Source of the DNA: Distichodus sexfasciatus
Taxonomy: Eukaryota > Chordata > Actinopteri > Characiformes > Distichodontidae
Length of the DNA stretch: 64,000 nt
Direction of reading: 5' to 3'
Assembly: GCA_032718565.1 (NCBI GenBank)
Contig: JAVGVS010000022.1
Span: forward strand, 3,015,501 to 3,079,500
The translations under genes were made by a program, and so were the position numbers. Positions 1 through 13,900 of this stretch are shown piece by piece (within the stretch, counting starts at the first letter, position 1; every line of letters starts with the position of its first letter). Below the pieces are notes generated by a model. The model saw only the letters and a list, made by a program, of their open reading frames with translations. It was not told the DNA's origin and searched no databases.

Positions 1-612
1 TTAGAGGTTGACCGATATTGTTTTGTCAGGACTGTTATAGAGACCAATTATTGTTAGTTAATTTTGATTTTTACACACAGCAAGCTCAGCTGAAACTCCT
101 CTCTTCTCTTCTCCTACTCGGAGCTTCATCCTGCGCTCATGTGTGAATGTGGTGTGAATGACAGCAAGGCTTCAACGTTGATTGGCTACTACTCGTGTTA
201 CATAGAGCCAATAAAAGACTGCTCTGGGCAGGACATTAAATGAAGCAGGGAGTCGAGAGCAGACGGCAGTGGAGCCACAGTAGCGCACCTTGTAATCAGT
301 GATGGTCAAAATGAAACACCGATACCGATAATCGGCGAAAACGCTAATATCGGCCCTTGATAATCTGCCCGGCCGATAATCAGTCGACCCTTTATACCCA
401 TATGAGTTTTAGTGATGAGATATGATATTTATGAGTTCTGAAGGGGACATTGCCACACCTTATCCTGGCACCATAAAACACTGACTTTTTTTTTTATACT
501 TACATAGTTATGTTCTGTTTAGACTCATTTAAATGAAATGTTATCCTATCTGCTGTGTTTGACATCTGGGCATATTTTATGCAGCCTCTCTCTCTCTTCC
601 TCTCATCTACAG
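1..612. other. Intron, 3' part, upstream of the first exon seen
   Basis: No coding exon is seen. At about 301-375 there is a patch rich in ccgata/atcggc words that resembles the terminal parts of the hAT-like element at 59556-60708, probably a fragment. The intron ends in a pyrimidine-rich stretch and ctacag at 612. Confidence 0.6.
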
Positions 613-715
613 TATGTTCCTCCTGACCTGTGCATCTGTAACTTTGTGCTGGAGCAGTCTCTCTCAGTGCGAGCGCTGCAGGAGATGCTGGCCAATGTAG
701 GCCAAAATAGCGAAG
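613..715 (+). CDS. ryr3: ryr3 exon w1, N-terminal beta-trefoil
   Basis: Begins YVPPDLCICNFVLEQSL and continues ALQEMLANVGQNSE, the highly conserved part of the RyR N-terminal domain A. It corresponds to the 105-nt exon 3 of mammalian RYR1/RYR2. Entry is phase 0; the exit used here is phase 1 (gaag|gtgtaa). A second donor two bases later (717|718, gtaagt) is also possible and would pair with the alternative acceptor at 3723|3724. Confidence 0.9.
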
Positions 716-3700
716 GTGTAAGTAGCCACATGTCACTTTAATCACACCTACTTTTCAACAGTCACCTTAAATTGAAATCCAGCTTATTTTCTTTTATCCT
801 GTACTGTAGCTGACCCTCTCCACTGATGGTGAACATTCTGCCCACAGTTCCAAATTTCAGTTTCTGACCAAATAACTTAAATAAAGAGGAGATTTATTTG
901 ACAGTGCTTTAAGATGTATGTTGTGTAACCTCCACTATAGACTGTTTTCCTAAACAACATTAACTTCTAGATTATTACAAAAATATATGACTTGTTGAGG
1001 CAAATGGCAGGCTGGGGAATTGCTTGCGATTAGAGCGGCTTTAAATTCTGTTGGCTGCCCATGTGACTTACGGTCCTGTGGTCACGCTGAAAAGATTGCA
1101 GCGATATGTATTCAGCTCTAGTGCTACTGCCTCATTTATGTTGCTGGGAAAGTAATTACTCTTCATGACATAGTCATTCTGTAGCTCCGAACCGCAAAAA
1201 GGCTCCACAAACAGTATTGATTTCTACTAATGCTCACGCCAACAGTCTGTTCTGATAGCTTTCTGGATGATATTTAAATGTCATTGCGTATTTGTCCTAT
1301 AAAATTAACAACACATTTCTGAGGGAATAAGATGTTACATGGTATAAATGCAACATATTTGCTATATATTTGTATAAGAAAGTATAAGATGCTGAAGTAT
1401 TGTACAATATATGTTATAAATTTGTGGGTTTTTTGTGTGGAAACAATCACAACAACTTGATCAACACATCAACATGCTAGCAATGCTATTAAGGTACTTA
1501 CCATCATAAATGACTTACTGCTGGTTATGATGGTATTGTACCTCAACCATGAGCTCTGTTCTATTTAAATACATCTCATGAACTACCAGAATGGCTTCAT
1601 AGTTTGATATGCTGACATTATTGTTGCTTTTGCAGCCAAGTAGCTAAAGATGTACTTCCTGTGTTCAGATCTTCAGTGAATTAAAGAACTATAATTAGCT
1701 AATTGTTTCACCAGTTTCCAACATCTGACGCTTTTCATGTTGGAAACTGTTGAAGTTTTAACTGCTACACCACAAATGCAACATTAGCCTTGATTAGCAA
1801 ATTGCTAAATGTAATTTCACATCTGTTAACTGTGCATCTGTATTTTTTGTTCAACAAAACTAGAGTCCTGATCATGAACGATGGGTATGTCATGGTTACC
1901 ATTCATTACCCCATTTGGACAATATGCATGAAAACAAAAAGCTGATAAAAATGGAGACTAACTAATTAACATGTGTTATCATTTGTTGTCTACTGCTTCT
2001 AGAACATTTAATGCTTATCGTCCTAAAGACGTAGCTACTAACCAATCTAAATAAATGAAATGGGTCATTTGTTTACCTCAGTATGTCTCTCCATCTTACT
2101 CCACACCCTCTTTTCATTCTAACAGCTAACAAAAGAATGCCAAAGCACTTTGTACACTTTTGCTCATTCAGATTTGACATTTTCAGCATCTACCAAAGTA
2201 CACATGAAAAAGACAAATTTTCCTACGATGAATGACCACATCATGTTAGATGATCTTAACTGATTGTAACAAACATGTAGTCTGAAATGAGAGTGTTGAT
2301 TTTCTTATTTGCTTTGTCTCTGTGCAGCTACTTGGTTACTTAACATTATTGTTTAGGACACCAGGAAATGATAGTCATCAAGTTTACTAAAAAAACACAA
2401 TAACCATTAATCCTGTATAGACATTGTAGCATAGTTTGTAGTTGTGAATACACCTTAAGTTTTTATGTTGCTAAAGAGTGCTGGTTGATTGATTTTTGTG
2501 GTTCTATCTTAGATACTCATATTTTAAAACACCATAATTAAGTGTATATGTTTTAATGTTTGCAATGATGTATTCTGCTCACAGTTCAATCAAATTTCAG
2601 GGGTACCAAGGAAGAGGAAATGTTCTGGAATTTTGATTCCAGAGAGAATCTGAATGTCTAAAAAACAAACACTTACTGTTTTTAGCTCACAATTGTCTTT
2701 TTATATGTACTTTTAAAAATATATTTTATTCTTCTTACAAAAGAAAGAAAAATAATTTCTGCTGTCATTTGACTTCTAGTTTATTATAAAACTGTGTTAC
2801 TGTTATCATGAAGTTTCAAGCAGTATATTTTAAGAAAATACTGAAAATGTAGCTCTAGAACTTATATAGACAGCAATTAAAGTTGTTTTTATCATTGTTG
2901 GTGTTAACGTTTGTTCTTTGTTTGTTCTTTTTTGCTATATATCATGGGAATTAAATATCTGGTGAAAATGTTAAATGAAGTTAAAGCACTTGCATGGAGC
3001 AAGCTGTAATATCACAGTGACGGGCAGCCAAAGGTCACTGAGCTGCATTTGATGCGTCAGCATGACAGCAGCCCTGAAATATTAAGCAGAGCTTCACAAT
3101 AACAGCTGGGAGGAAGAGCTATTTACACCATTCCTCTACTCCAGACATACAGTGTTGAATTAAACATTCATTTCTGACTGCTGTTTATTATGTCCTGTTG
3201 TCAGCGTTGTTTTATATCAGGAGATTAGTTTATGATCCCAGTTTTTGGTAATAATAAGTTCTATACATTTATACTTTTATTTTAATTAAGAAAATTATTT
3301 GTTTCCTAATGCTTTCAGAGGTTTATAAGGAGGGTAAGTATGACTGGTTTTCCCTTTGTATTTATTGCAGGTGTGTTTTATATAGGCCATCGTGCATTGT
3401 TCTTTTTTAAAATGCCTTTGAAATGGGACAGGACATTTTTTCTTCACATTTCCTCATCTACGGTACAACAACGAAATTTTGTTCTCGTTTAGACTGACAA
3501 ACGAGAATTTTCCTCTAACACATGCAAATGAGTGGATCAGCATGTGCTAGATAGTAGATCGTTCCGATTTTTCCTGATGACAAAAAATTGAACCTCTTTT
3601 CTCTCTTTTGCTATGGAATTCAGTAGTGTTTCTTCCAATTTTTACTTATTTCTGCTTGTTGACTTGCTCTCTCCCTTCTGCCATCTGTCCTTCTGTCCTC

Positions 3701-4943
3701 TTCGTCTCTCTCGCTCTCTGCAGGCAGGCCAGGGGGGTGGACATCGGACACTCCTCTACGGTCACGCCATCCTACTGAGACATTCCTTTAGTGGAATGGT
3801 GAGAATGCGCCACACTGATTAAAGGCAGTGAGGAGGAGGATTATAGAGGGCTGTAGCTACTTACAACTACCACAGATCAAATCTTATTATCAGTGAGCTC
3901 TATATAAATTATGGGGATAGACACTCCTAAATAGAAATACTCGAGGGCTGAAAATGAAGAATGATCCTTGATGAGATCATTACAAATGACTAAAAGGGAA
4001 CACTGTTCAAGAATATGTTAATTATATATCAAACATGCATTACTTAATAGGATTATATTATTAAAAAAACATGCCATTTGTTCCCCAGTATCTGACCTGT
4101 CTGAAGACTTCAAGGTCTCTGACTGACAAGCTGTCATTCGATGTCGGCTTGCAAGAGGATTCGACAGGTATTTTAGACTGGTTCAATAAGTCTGTTTGTT
4201 TTAAAGTCAAAAATCTGTGTATGTTCAAACAGAATCAGATCCATTCATCAAATCGATGGGCTCCTTCCAGACACCTGACATCCACACTGAAACATAGAGG
4301 CCTTACTATTTTTATGTATTGTGACCACCCAGAATAGCGGAATATGAAGATCAGATATGATTATATGAGAAGGCCGCCGTTGGAAGCATACCTTATGTGA
4401 TATTTTGATACATCGCTGTGGAAATGTCTTTCACTATTGCCAATGGAAAAGTTTGATTCCAATTAGAGGAAGCCTGACTTATTTGCTTGTTCATTTCTGA
4501 AAGGGGAGGCCTGTTGGTGGACCATACACCCAGCTTCCAAGCAGAGGTCTGAAGGTGAAAAGGTTCGCATTGGTGACGATCTCATTTTGGTTAGCGTGTC
4601 ATCAGAGAGATACCTGGTGAGTTGTGGTTTACATTAATGTCTATTCTGCAAGAATAGTTTTTTTTACAATGGTAAATTGCTGGCAACTACTTGTGGTTGC
4701 ATTTCTATAGTAATTTTTATACTGCCCTTAAAAGTGTAGTTACAGTACCTTGTGAAATGCATTAATATTTGAACAGTGACAAATAACTTGTCAAATTGTA
4801 ACTTTTGTGTTTTTGCACAAATAAGTTATAAAGAATGTTCAGAATTCATGTTTACAAGAACACAGCCACTGGTCAATCACATTTTCATCCAGATAACTTT
4901 TAACATTTTTTCCACTTTGGCAAGGCATTGTACCTACACATTT

Positions 4944-4983
<40 letters not shown>

Positions 4984-7900
4984 TCTGCATGCAACAGTGA
5001 AAGAATTTGGTCAACATTTTCCCAAGTTATGGGCAAAGTTACAGAGTTCCTTTTTGACTCAGTGTGTATAAAATCCCAACTTACACTTTATTTTTAAATG
5101 TTTTCTGTTTTTCTTTCATCACTTCGCATCCAAACTTTCATTAGCCTTAACATGCACTTTTTAAATGAAGATTAAATTTCTGTTGAGTATTTATGATATA
5201 ATCCAAAATATAATTATAGTTATTTAATTATATAGTTTATCAGTGTTAATACACTAAGACAATTTATAAAAACAAACCTGTAATCTGTTGTTCTTTTTTG
5301 TTTGTAACAAGATTATTTGATAAATGCCAGAAATGTAAATACTATAAAATAAATTTCTTAACACACCAAATATGAATTAACTAAATTAATTTAGTCTAAT
5401 TAAAGTGAATAGAAGAGCTTCAAATTCAGCAGAGATCCTCCAAGAATAAGGCATATCATTAAAACACATCTCAAGGCACCTTTTCACCTTTTCATATAAA
5501 TGTTTCGAGAACACTTCTACCAGTCTTACTGGAGTTTGCAGTTGTTCTGTATGATGGAATATTCTCACACACACACACACACACACAAAACTTGTACAAC
5601 TATCTTTGTGGGGACATTTTATAGACTTCCATAAATGACTAGATGTATGTAATTTTACACCTAACCCTAACCGTAACCTCAGTAACTGAAAGCTCTTTTA
5701 GTTCCTCAAACAAAACTTTACATTTCTCCTCATGGGGACCTCTTAAATGTCCCCGCAAAGACCAAAATGAATAAAAGTGATTTTAGGGCATAAAAGGGCC
5801 CAAAAAGGTCCCCACAATGCATAAAAACATGGTCCCTTCTCTTTTTTCTTTTTTGCAGCACCTGTCTATCTCCAATGGAAACATACAAGTGGATGCTTCG
5901 TTCATGCAAACGCTGTGGAACGTGCAGCCGACCTGCTCTGGGAGCAATGTGGAAGTCGGTCAGTTCACTTCACCTGCCAAATGACTGACAGTGTTCCAGA
6001 TCATCTCTAGTATAAAGAATTTAATATATTGTATTGTATGATTGCAATATATATGAAGGTATGACATACTGAACAAGTGTTTTTTAGTATTAGAAACATA
6101 TTCTCACCTTATGTAATTTTAGGTTATTTGTTGGGTGGCCATGTGATCCGCTTGTTCCATGGACATGATGAGAGTCTTACAATCCCAGGATCTGAACAGT
6201 CTGCAGCTCAGCAGAGGTGAGACGCACTGCGTCAGCGCTTTACACCGTTGGTAAAACCTGTTAGAGCAGCAACGCTGAATATTGTTGGTGAAAATGGCAA
6301 AATTCAGATTGTACTTAGCTTTTCTTAAATGCTTGAAATATTACCATATTGTGTTTCCAACTCAAATGGAAATAAACAGTGACTGGGTGTATTTGGTTTA
6401 TTGCAAAAACCATGAAGTTTAACATCTGTGCCGCTCTGTTCTTTTTTCAAATACGGGATGAGGGGAATATGATTCATTTGTTATGCATGGTTAGAAGAAC
6501 AACATTTTGTTCATTTTCATTTAATAGTTTTGCTCACTACTCAAGTAATAAAGGTTAATGTTTCAACTTAATCTTGACTAAATCGTATAGGAGGAACAAG
6601 TTGTCTGCTGAGTGAGGCTGTCGAAAACCTGTTAAATAAAACCAGCATGGGAACAAGGACGACAAACGCTGCACGGCTTTTTTCCTTCTTGATTTTCGTC
6701 CATTCCTATCCAAATTAATTATAACTTGTCAAGATCATATTCCTAAATAATAGTCTGTATGGTGTAATGAAGTTGTATTATTTTTGGTGTGACCCATGTA
6801 AAATGACAATCTTAATAATGTTATAGTGAAACAAGTTTGATAGTTTTCCTTAAAATGTAGAAATCCGCTAAATTTACTTTAGATAAGCTGTACTACATAA
6901 GTATTCAATATATGGGGTCTAAGTCCCTGCTAGTGTGGTAGCTTTAAGCAGCATAGCTCTAATCATGGTCATTTCATCCTCCACAGGCTGGTGAACTATG
7001 AGGCGGGAAAAGGTGGATCCAGGGCCAGGTCTCTGTGGAGGGTGGAGCCACTTCGAATCAGGTGAATGAACAGACATATGCAAGAACAAAGTCAGAAACA
7101 CACACATGCTCACACACATAGCCTGGAATGATTAAATTTTACAAGACTGAGACTTTCCTGTCTCCAAGCTGCCTCTTCCAATTATGCTCATGACTCCTAA
7201 AGAGTAATTCAAAATTATTTCAGTTTGCAAAGCTCTGCAGTCTTTTTTCTTGGATTGAGTTCTGTCTTCTTATTGGATATTTCCTGTAAGAAGGAGATTC
7301 TGGTACACACCTTTTAGTTGTAATATATAAGGTGACATATAGACAACTGGCAGTTCCAAAGTAGGGCTAGTAGTAAGTCTTACATACATTTTTCTGTCTT
7401 TCCCAATGTCATGCAGCTGGAGCGGGAGTCACATGCGTTGGGGTCAGCCCTTCCGCCTGCGCCACCTGTCCACCGGCCACTACCTTGGGCAGACGGAGGA
7501 CCGCGGCTTGGTCCTGCTGGACAGAGTGAAGTCTGACACCACAGCCACCGCGTTTTGCTTCAGGCCAAGCAAGGTTGGATTTTCTTATCAATAAGGACAA
7601 ATTTGGATTAATAGCAAAAGTTGTTCTTTGCCACTGTGCTAAAACATTTTTGCAAATGATATAAATCAATAACTCATGGAGTGCAGTGTGTAATTTAATG
7701 CCCTATCACACACAAACACACACACACAAAGCTATCTGCATGTTACAGCATCTTCTCCATCATTATTCTGCTCTTCACCTCTAACACAGATCCATTTGTC
7801 ATGCGATTGCTGTAACAAGTTGTTTTGCAGGAAGGTCACGAGTCTGCCTTTGTGGGATTGTGATTCATGCATTCAAAACTGCATCTGCAGTTCCCACTGA

Positions 7901-10900
7901 TGCAAACTGTTGTCAGTTTGACCAAACATGGAGAGCGGTGCAGATTGGTCAGCTCTCTGATTGGTGTGCAGAACTCAATGACTCAGTTTGTCTGACCCTG
8001 GCAGGAAAAAGTGGACCCGGGCCCTAAGCGGGACATCGACGGCATGGGGGTGGCGGAGATCAAGTACGGCGACTCGGTCTGCTTCATCATGCATGTGGCT
8101 ACGGGTTTGTGGCTGTCCTACCAAGCACCCGACGCAAAATCATCCCGTCTTGGGCCACTCAAGAGAAGGGTGAGAATGTAAAGCGACTTTTAAATATATG
8201 CCTTACACTCCATAATCTCAGGAGCTCCAAAACCATCCCTGAACTTGATCCGTGACATGTTGACTTCAGTAATCTGTCTAGCCGAAATCGTGATCCAAGC
8301 CCAGATTAGAGGGCCTGTGTGACCACGAGCGTAACTGCAGTAGACTGTGGTCAGAGTGCAGGACATACGAGGCCGGGCTTTAAATGTGATAATGAGTGAG
8401 GCATGGTGGCAGTGTATTTTGCGAGGCTGGTCAGGATTAGGCGTTCGGTGGGAGGGCTCATTTCCCCAACGCTGTGGCATGCAGCTTTATTCTGGGATGT
8501 GAAACAACACCGCCACCTCTGTAGCCGCCACTTTTCGCTCTGGCGTTCTGCTGATGCAGCTTACTCCTGAAAGAATTTTGAACGTTGGGAAATCTCACCA
8601 AGATGAAGATTCATTAGACCAATTTTATTTGATCATCTTAACATACTGCCTTCAGGATTTTACAGTTGTTCATAAGATCAAGACATTCAGGAAGACAGAC
8701 ACTAGAAGAGAGCAGGGCCCGAGTGGAGCCAGTTTTCATTTAATTAAATAGAGGTTAATGACCCTACAGCTAGACACTACCTGCTCTCATCAGCCATTCC
8801 ATACTAAAATGTGCACTAGATGTATACAACATTGTGTTACACAAATGCTTCCTGCTTACGCTGTTGCATTTGTTCAAAAAGAAAAGTAAGCATAGTAACT
8901 GTGATTAACTCTTTATACCTCATTCTTTTTGCCCAGCAGTGAATATACAGTGTGTATAAAGAGTTGTGTTTGAATATCTTTACAAGACTGTCATTAAGGA
9001 TCTAATGTGACTCTATGGCACACAGGCCTTCTTATATCCAGAGGGTCATATGGACGACGGATTGATTCTGCAGCTTTGTCAGCATGAGGAGTCCCGAGCA
9101 GCTCGCATCATTCGCAACACCACTCTGCTCTTTACTCAGTTTATCAGGTAAAGCTCTTTCTCCCTTTTTGATTCTCTTTCTCTCTCCCCATCAGTTCCTG
9201 ACTGCAGTTCAGACACTTGCATATCCACCACACTCATTTAGAGCCAGAATCAATGGGTAACTCAATATGAGCTTAATCACATCTTTTATTTACTGCTCCG
9301 TTGCACTGGTGGGACTACAGTATATCAAGTTGTATCAATATGAGGTTCACACTTCTCGGTTTTATTAAAAAAGTCTTAAATATGCAATGCATTTGAAAAC
9401 CACGATACGTGTCATGATTTTAAAAAGCCTACCACACTTCCTGAATTCTTATCTGTAACTTGCCCAATAACTATGTGGTTCCAGAGGTCTGGATGAGCTG
9501 AAGGGGGAAAAGGCCTCAGAGGTCAGCCTGCCTGTTGTCGAGGTGCTGCAAACCCTCAACGACCTAATCACCTACTTCCAGCAGCCCGACTTCGAGCTAG
9601 AGCACGAGGAGAAGCAGCGACAGCTTCGTTCCCTCATCAAGCGGCAGGACCTCTTCAAGGAGGAGGTAGAACCTGCATGCCTGTTTGTGCAAAACATTAG
9701 CTTAATGGGTTTACGTCAATTCTATAGTTATGTAATAGTGTACTATCTGAAAGTTTTTACTTTATTAAGAACTCATTTAGGGGAAAAAAATAAAATATTG
9801 GTAAATGAGGCCCAGCAATTGTTTCTTATTTCTATTAAAATAAGACATTTAGAAATGTAGTATTGAGTAAGCAATTTTAGGTAATAAGGTAAATACTTCT
9901 AATAAAGTTACATTTATTGACTTTAGTGACCAGTCATTAATAATAGTGCAGAAATGGCACATACTGTATATTGGAATGGTGGCCAGAACAAGGGAAATAC
10001 ACATCACAAAAATGTTCTCAATAATACATTTCTGTCACTTAAGGATTAAAATTTGAACCTCTCCATGGATTCATCTTTAAAACTCACTGCTTATTGCACG
10101 CATGCTCATTTTTAATATAACGTATTATTTAAAATTATTTATTTATTTCTAAATTATTATTTAGAAAATTCCTCAAGCTTGAGTTTAGCCCACTGCTTGT
10201 GGAGAGCTGTTTTGGGGAGAAAATCTTGTAGAGAGAGGTGATGGATGACATTTTGTTTTTCTCGATTGGCTATTTTAGGGGATGCTAACACTGGTCTCCA
10301 TCTGCATCGACCGCCTCAACGTGTACAACAGCGCGGCAGAGTTTGAGGAGCGTGCAGGCGAGGAAGCTGGAGAGGCCTGGAAAGACATCCTCAACCTGCT
10401 CTATGAGCTCCTCGGTAGGAGAGCTTGTTCACACACACGCAGACATTAACTTTGAGGAAGCTACTTTCAAGTCATAGTTTTTCAAGCTACGAGCTACTTT
10501 TGCAGCTAAGCTGCACTTTTAGTATAGTAGTTAGCTACACTACAAGCTGCAGAGAAAAAGAAGCTAACTACATACAAACTTTTGCATCCAGTAATATGTA
10601 ATACATGTCCTGTAGGATAGTCATAAAGGAAATATAAAAAATGTAAAACACAACATAATGAAAATCATTATTAACAACATTTTTAACAACATTTCATCAC
10701 AATAACGCTTTACCACACTACAATGCTATTTGTAAAAAAAAATGCTACTGAAATAGCTTCCAGTAAAACATTTTAAAAGTAGCTTTGCTACTGATAAGCT
10801 CCTGAACAATAAGTAAAGTTAGAAGTATCGCTAATATCAGTTAGCTACTTCCCACAAAACACACAAACACATACATACTGATAAAAGACAGCAAAGATTC

Positions 10901-13900
10901 TGCAATTCCAATGATTAACATCAGTATATTTACTGCTTTCTCTGTTCCTTAGCACATTAGATTTGAAATGACAAAATGACTATAAGCTTAAATAACAGAA
11001 TGTCAGATTTCATTTTGAGAGTTTGCGTCTGTATTTTGTAAACAATTTAGAAATCAGAGCCTTATCAAATTGAACTTGTCTACGACAATAAACACATTAG
11101 GTTCACGAAATTTGCATGCTTACTCTTGCAGTTTTCTGCTTGCCTGCTTTTACCGTCTCTGCATAAAGATTGTTATTTAGACTGTGCTCCTGAGAGAGAG
11201 GAATCTTTAAACAAAGCAGCTCTTGTCCTCTCTGCCGGTTTATATAAGTAGATAAGCCCTTAGCAGTTTTGCGTTATCACTGCTCTTTTTTAGTTATGCT
11301 CTAGCAGACTTTAAGATTCTTCCATGGGAAGAATTAAATTCAGGCTTCAGCAATGTTTACTTTCCTGGAGCTGTTGTCTTTTACCACTCTTACGTGCCTT
11401 ATAAAGCTGGGATTGTGAGAGTTTTCCTTGGTTCACCTTGACTGCCTCCACATTTATCAGACTCCCCTGCTGATACCTAGACTAGAGATCACCTCTCCCG
11501 CTATAGCTCGTAGGTCACGCTCAGGAGAGGCTGGGCGAATGGCACTGTTTGGAGTGCGGGATGGTGGGTATGAGACATCGGAATAGCATCTGTGACAGGT
11601 GAATTTACTGCTTAGTTGCCCCGCTTGGAGTGTTTGAGCTGGAGATCAGTCTAATAGCAAGCTTTCCTCCAATCTATCTTCTGAGTTCTCCTCTTTCTCA
11701 TCCTGTGTTTTAGTTTATTGCTCCTTGGGGAGTGAATACGTTAGCTCACAGACTCTCACTTAGCATTTTGTTCGCGCTCCCTGCTCAGCACGGTGGTAAA
11801 TTGTTTTTGGAATTTCAAAAGTCAGGTAAGCCACCCTGTGTGCAAAGGGTAAGAAGGACGCAGTGGCATTTAATTATGCCGTTTTTCGTCCTCAGCTGCC
11901 CTGATCCGTGGTAACAGACCCAACTGCACACAGTTCTCCCGCAAACTGGACTGGCTGGTCAGCAAACTGGAAAGGCTGGAGTCTTCCTCAGGTATGTGCC
12001 ACATGCAAACTTTACTCTAATACATTTTGGTTAAATCTAAACCCTGTATTAATTGAAATCATATTGCAAACCGACAAGTTTGGTTGTTTGTTGTCTGTAC
12101 ACTGCATCTTGGTGCGGGATTAATATAATATTCACAGTCAGAAATGAAAAGGCCAGAGGTAAGGGATTTGCTCCAACTATTGGTCCCACTCTAAAAAAGT
12201 AAGATAAAATGGAACTTATTCCTTAGCTTGTCTCATGCAAATGTGGCTAGTCGAGAATGAAAACTGATTGTTACTTGGAGCAGATGCGCTGTGAGCACAT
12301 CTTGTGCTTAAAGTCTCATTAGATTGAATTTATTAGCATTTCCAGCTGGAATAATCTGTGAAGTAAAGAAGTAAAACCTAGCAGAACTTTTACTTGCAGA
12401 CGTTTTTCAACCCCTGACATGAGTAGAACCCATTTAAAAAGCTTTTCCTCACTCTTTTCTTCACTTGTGTTTGTGATATCTACATACAGTACTGTGCAAA
12501 AGTTTTAGGCAGGTGTGAAAAAATGCTGTAAACAAAGAATGCTTTCAGAAATATAAATATAAAATGATTGTTTATTTTTATCAATTTACAAAATGCAAAG
12601 TGAGCAAACAAAAGAAAAATCTAAATCAAATCAATATTTGGTGTTACTACCTTTTGCCCTCAAACCAGCATCAATTCTTATAGGCACACTAGCACAAAGT
12701 CATGGATTTTGTAGGATTATAGTCATTATATTATTTTGTAGGATTATAGGATTATAGATCTGTGGTTAGTTCTCCAAGATGTTTGGAACAACCTACCAGC
12801 CGAGTTGCTTCAAATATTGATTTGATTTAGATTTCTCTTTTGTTCATTCACTGCATTTTGTTGAGTGATGAAAATAAATGATTAACACTTCCATTTTTGA
12901 AAGCATTCTTTGTTTACAGCATTTTTCACATCTGCCTAAAACTTTTGCACAGTACTATATGTTAGGATATTTGCAGTGTGATTTCTGAGTTAGCATTAAG
13001 GATTAAAGGGACGTTCTACACATATATGGCAATTTTCTTAGTTATTAATTCCATCCACTAGAAACCCAAATTGATTTATTTGAATATGTGGCAAATATAT
13101 GTATTTCTTGTTAGTTTTACTGTTGTTTACTGTGGTAAAGCCACCCTTTTAAAAACAAAGTCTTAGATTCTCATCTCTCTCCTCAGGCATCCTCGAGGCT
13201 CTGCACTGCATCTTAACAGAGAGTCCAGAGGCTTTGAACATTATTCAGAAAGCTCATATCAAATCCATCATTTCACTCCTGTACAAGCACGGCCGTAACC
13301 ATAAGGTCAGCAAATGCCCTCATGTCACAACAAGACATCTACAGGCGAGAAAAAAACGTCTCGCTCTGCTGCGTCAGCTCAGTGCATTTAACGTCCTGAG
13401 CATGCAAATGCTGGGGATAGTCCTACTGAATGTCAGTGACCAAGTGAAAATGGGTCTTCTGGTGTGTACACATATCAGGTCAATCTTCCATACTGAGGAA
13501 ACTTGCTTCATTGATGCTGCTGGTGTGGTGGTTAGTATACTCGCCTCTGGACCAAGAGATTATGGATTCAGATCCTACCTCCAGCACTACCAGCACTGGG
13601 TCCCTGAGCAAGACCTCTACCCAAGTTGCTTTCAGGGAGACTGTCCCTGAAATGGAAGTCACTTGGGACAGGAGTGTCTGCTAAATCCTGTAAATGTAAA
13701 TTCTGGGAGCCTAATGTCACATTAAGAGACACAGACCAATCTGTCTAGATCCAGCTAGGTGAGAAATAAATTGCAAAGGCTTAACCAGCACTTAAGTGGA
13801 TTCTGTAAATTAATTATACATGAAGATTTTCAGACAAATTCAGTAAATGTGCGTAGTGTTAATATACAGGAACTCAAACAAGCTCAAACATCCAGACAGT

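Noticed and set aside
3371..3391. A 21-nt candidate microexon after ttgcag, the size of the second RYR2 microexon and in the right phase
   Set aside because: It would leave an intron of only 37 nt after the 15-nt microexon, its donor (atc|gtgcat) is weak, and the encoded VFYIGH does not resemble the RYR2 insert. The size match may be chance.
13564..13575. tRNA-like head at 13516 (and those at 37842 and 60222) as true tRNA genes
   Set aside because: Each continues into a SINE body and tail and the cloverleaf is degraded; these are tRNA-derived retroposons.
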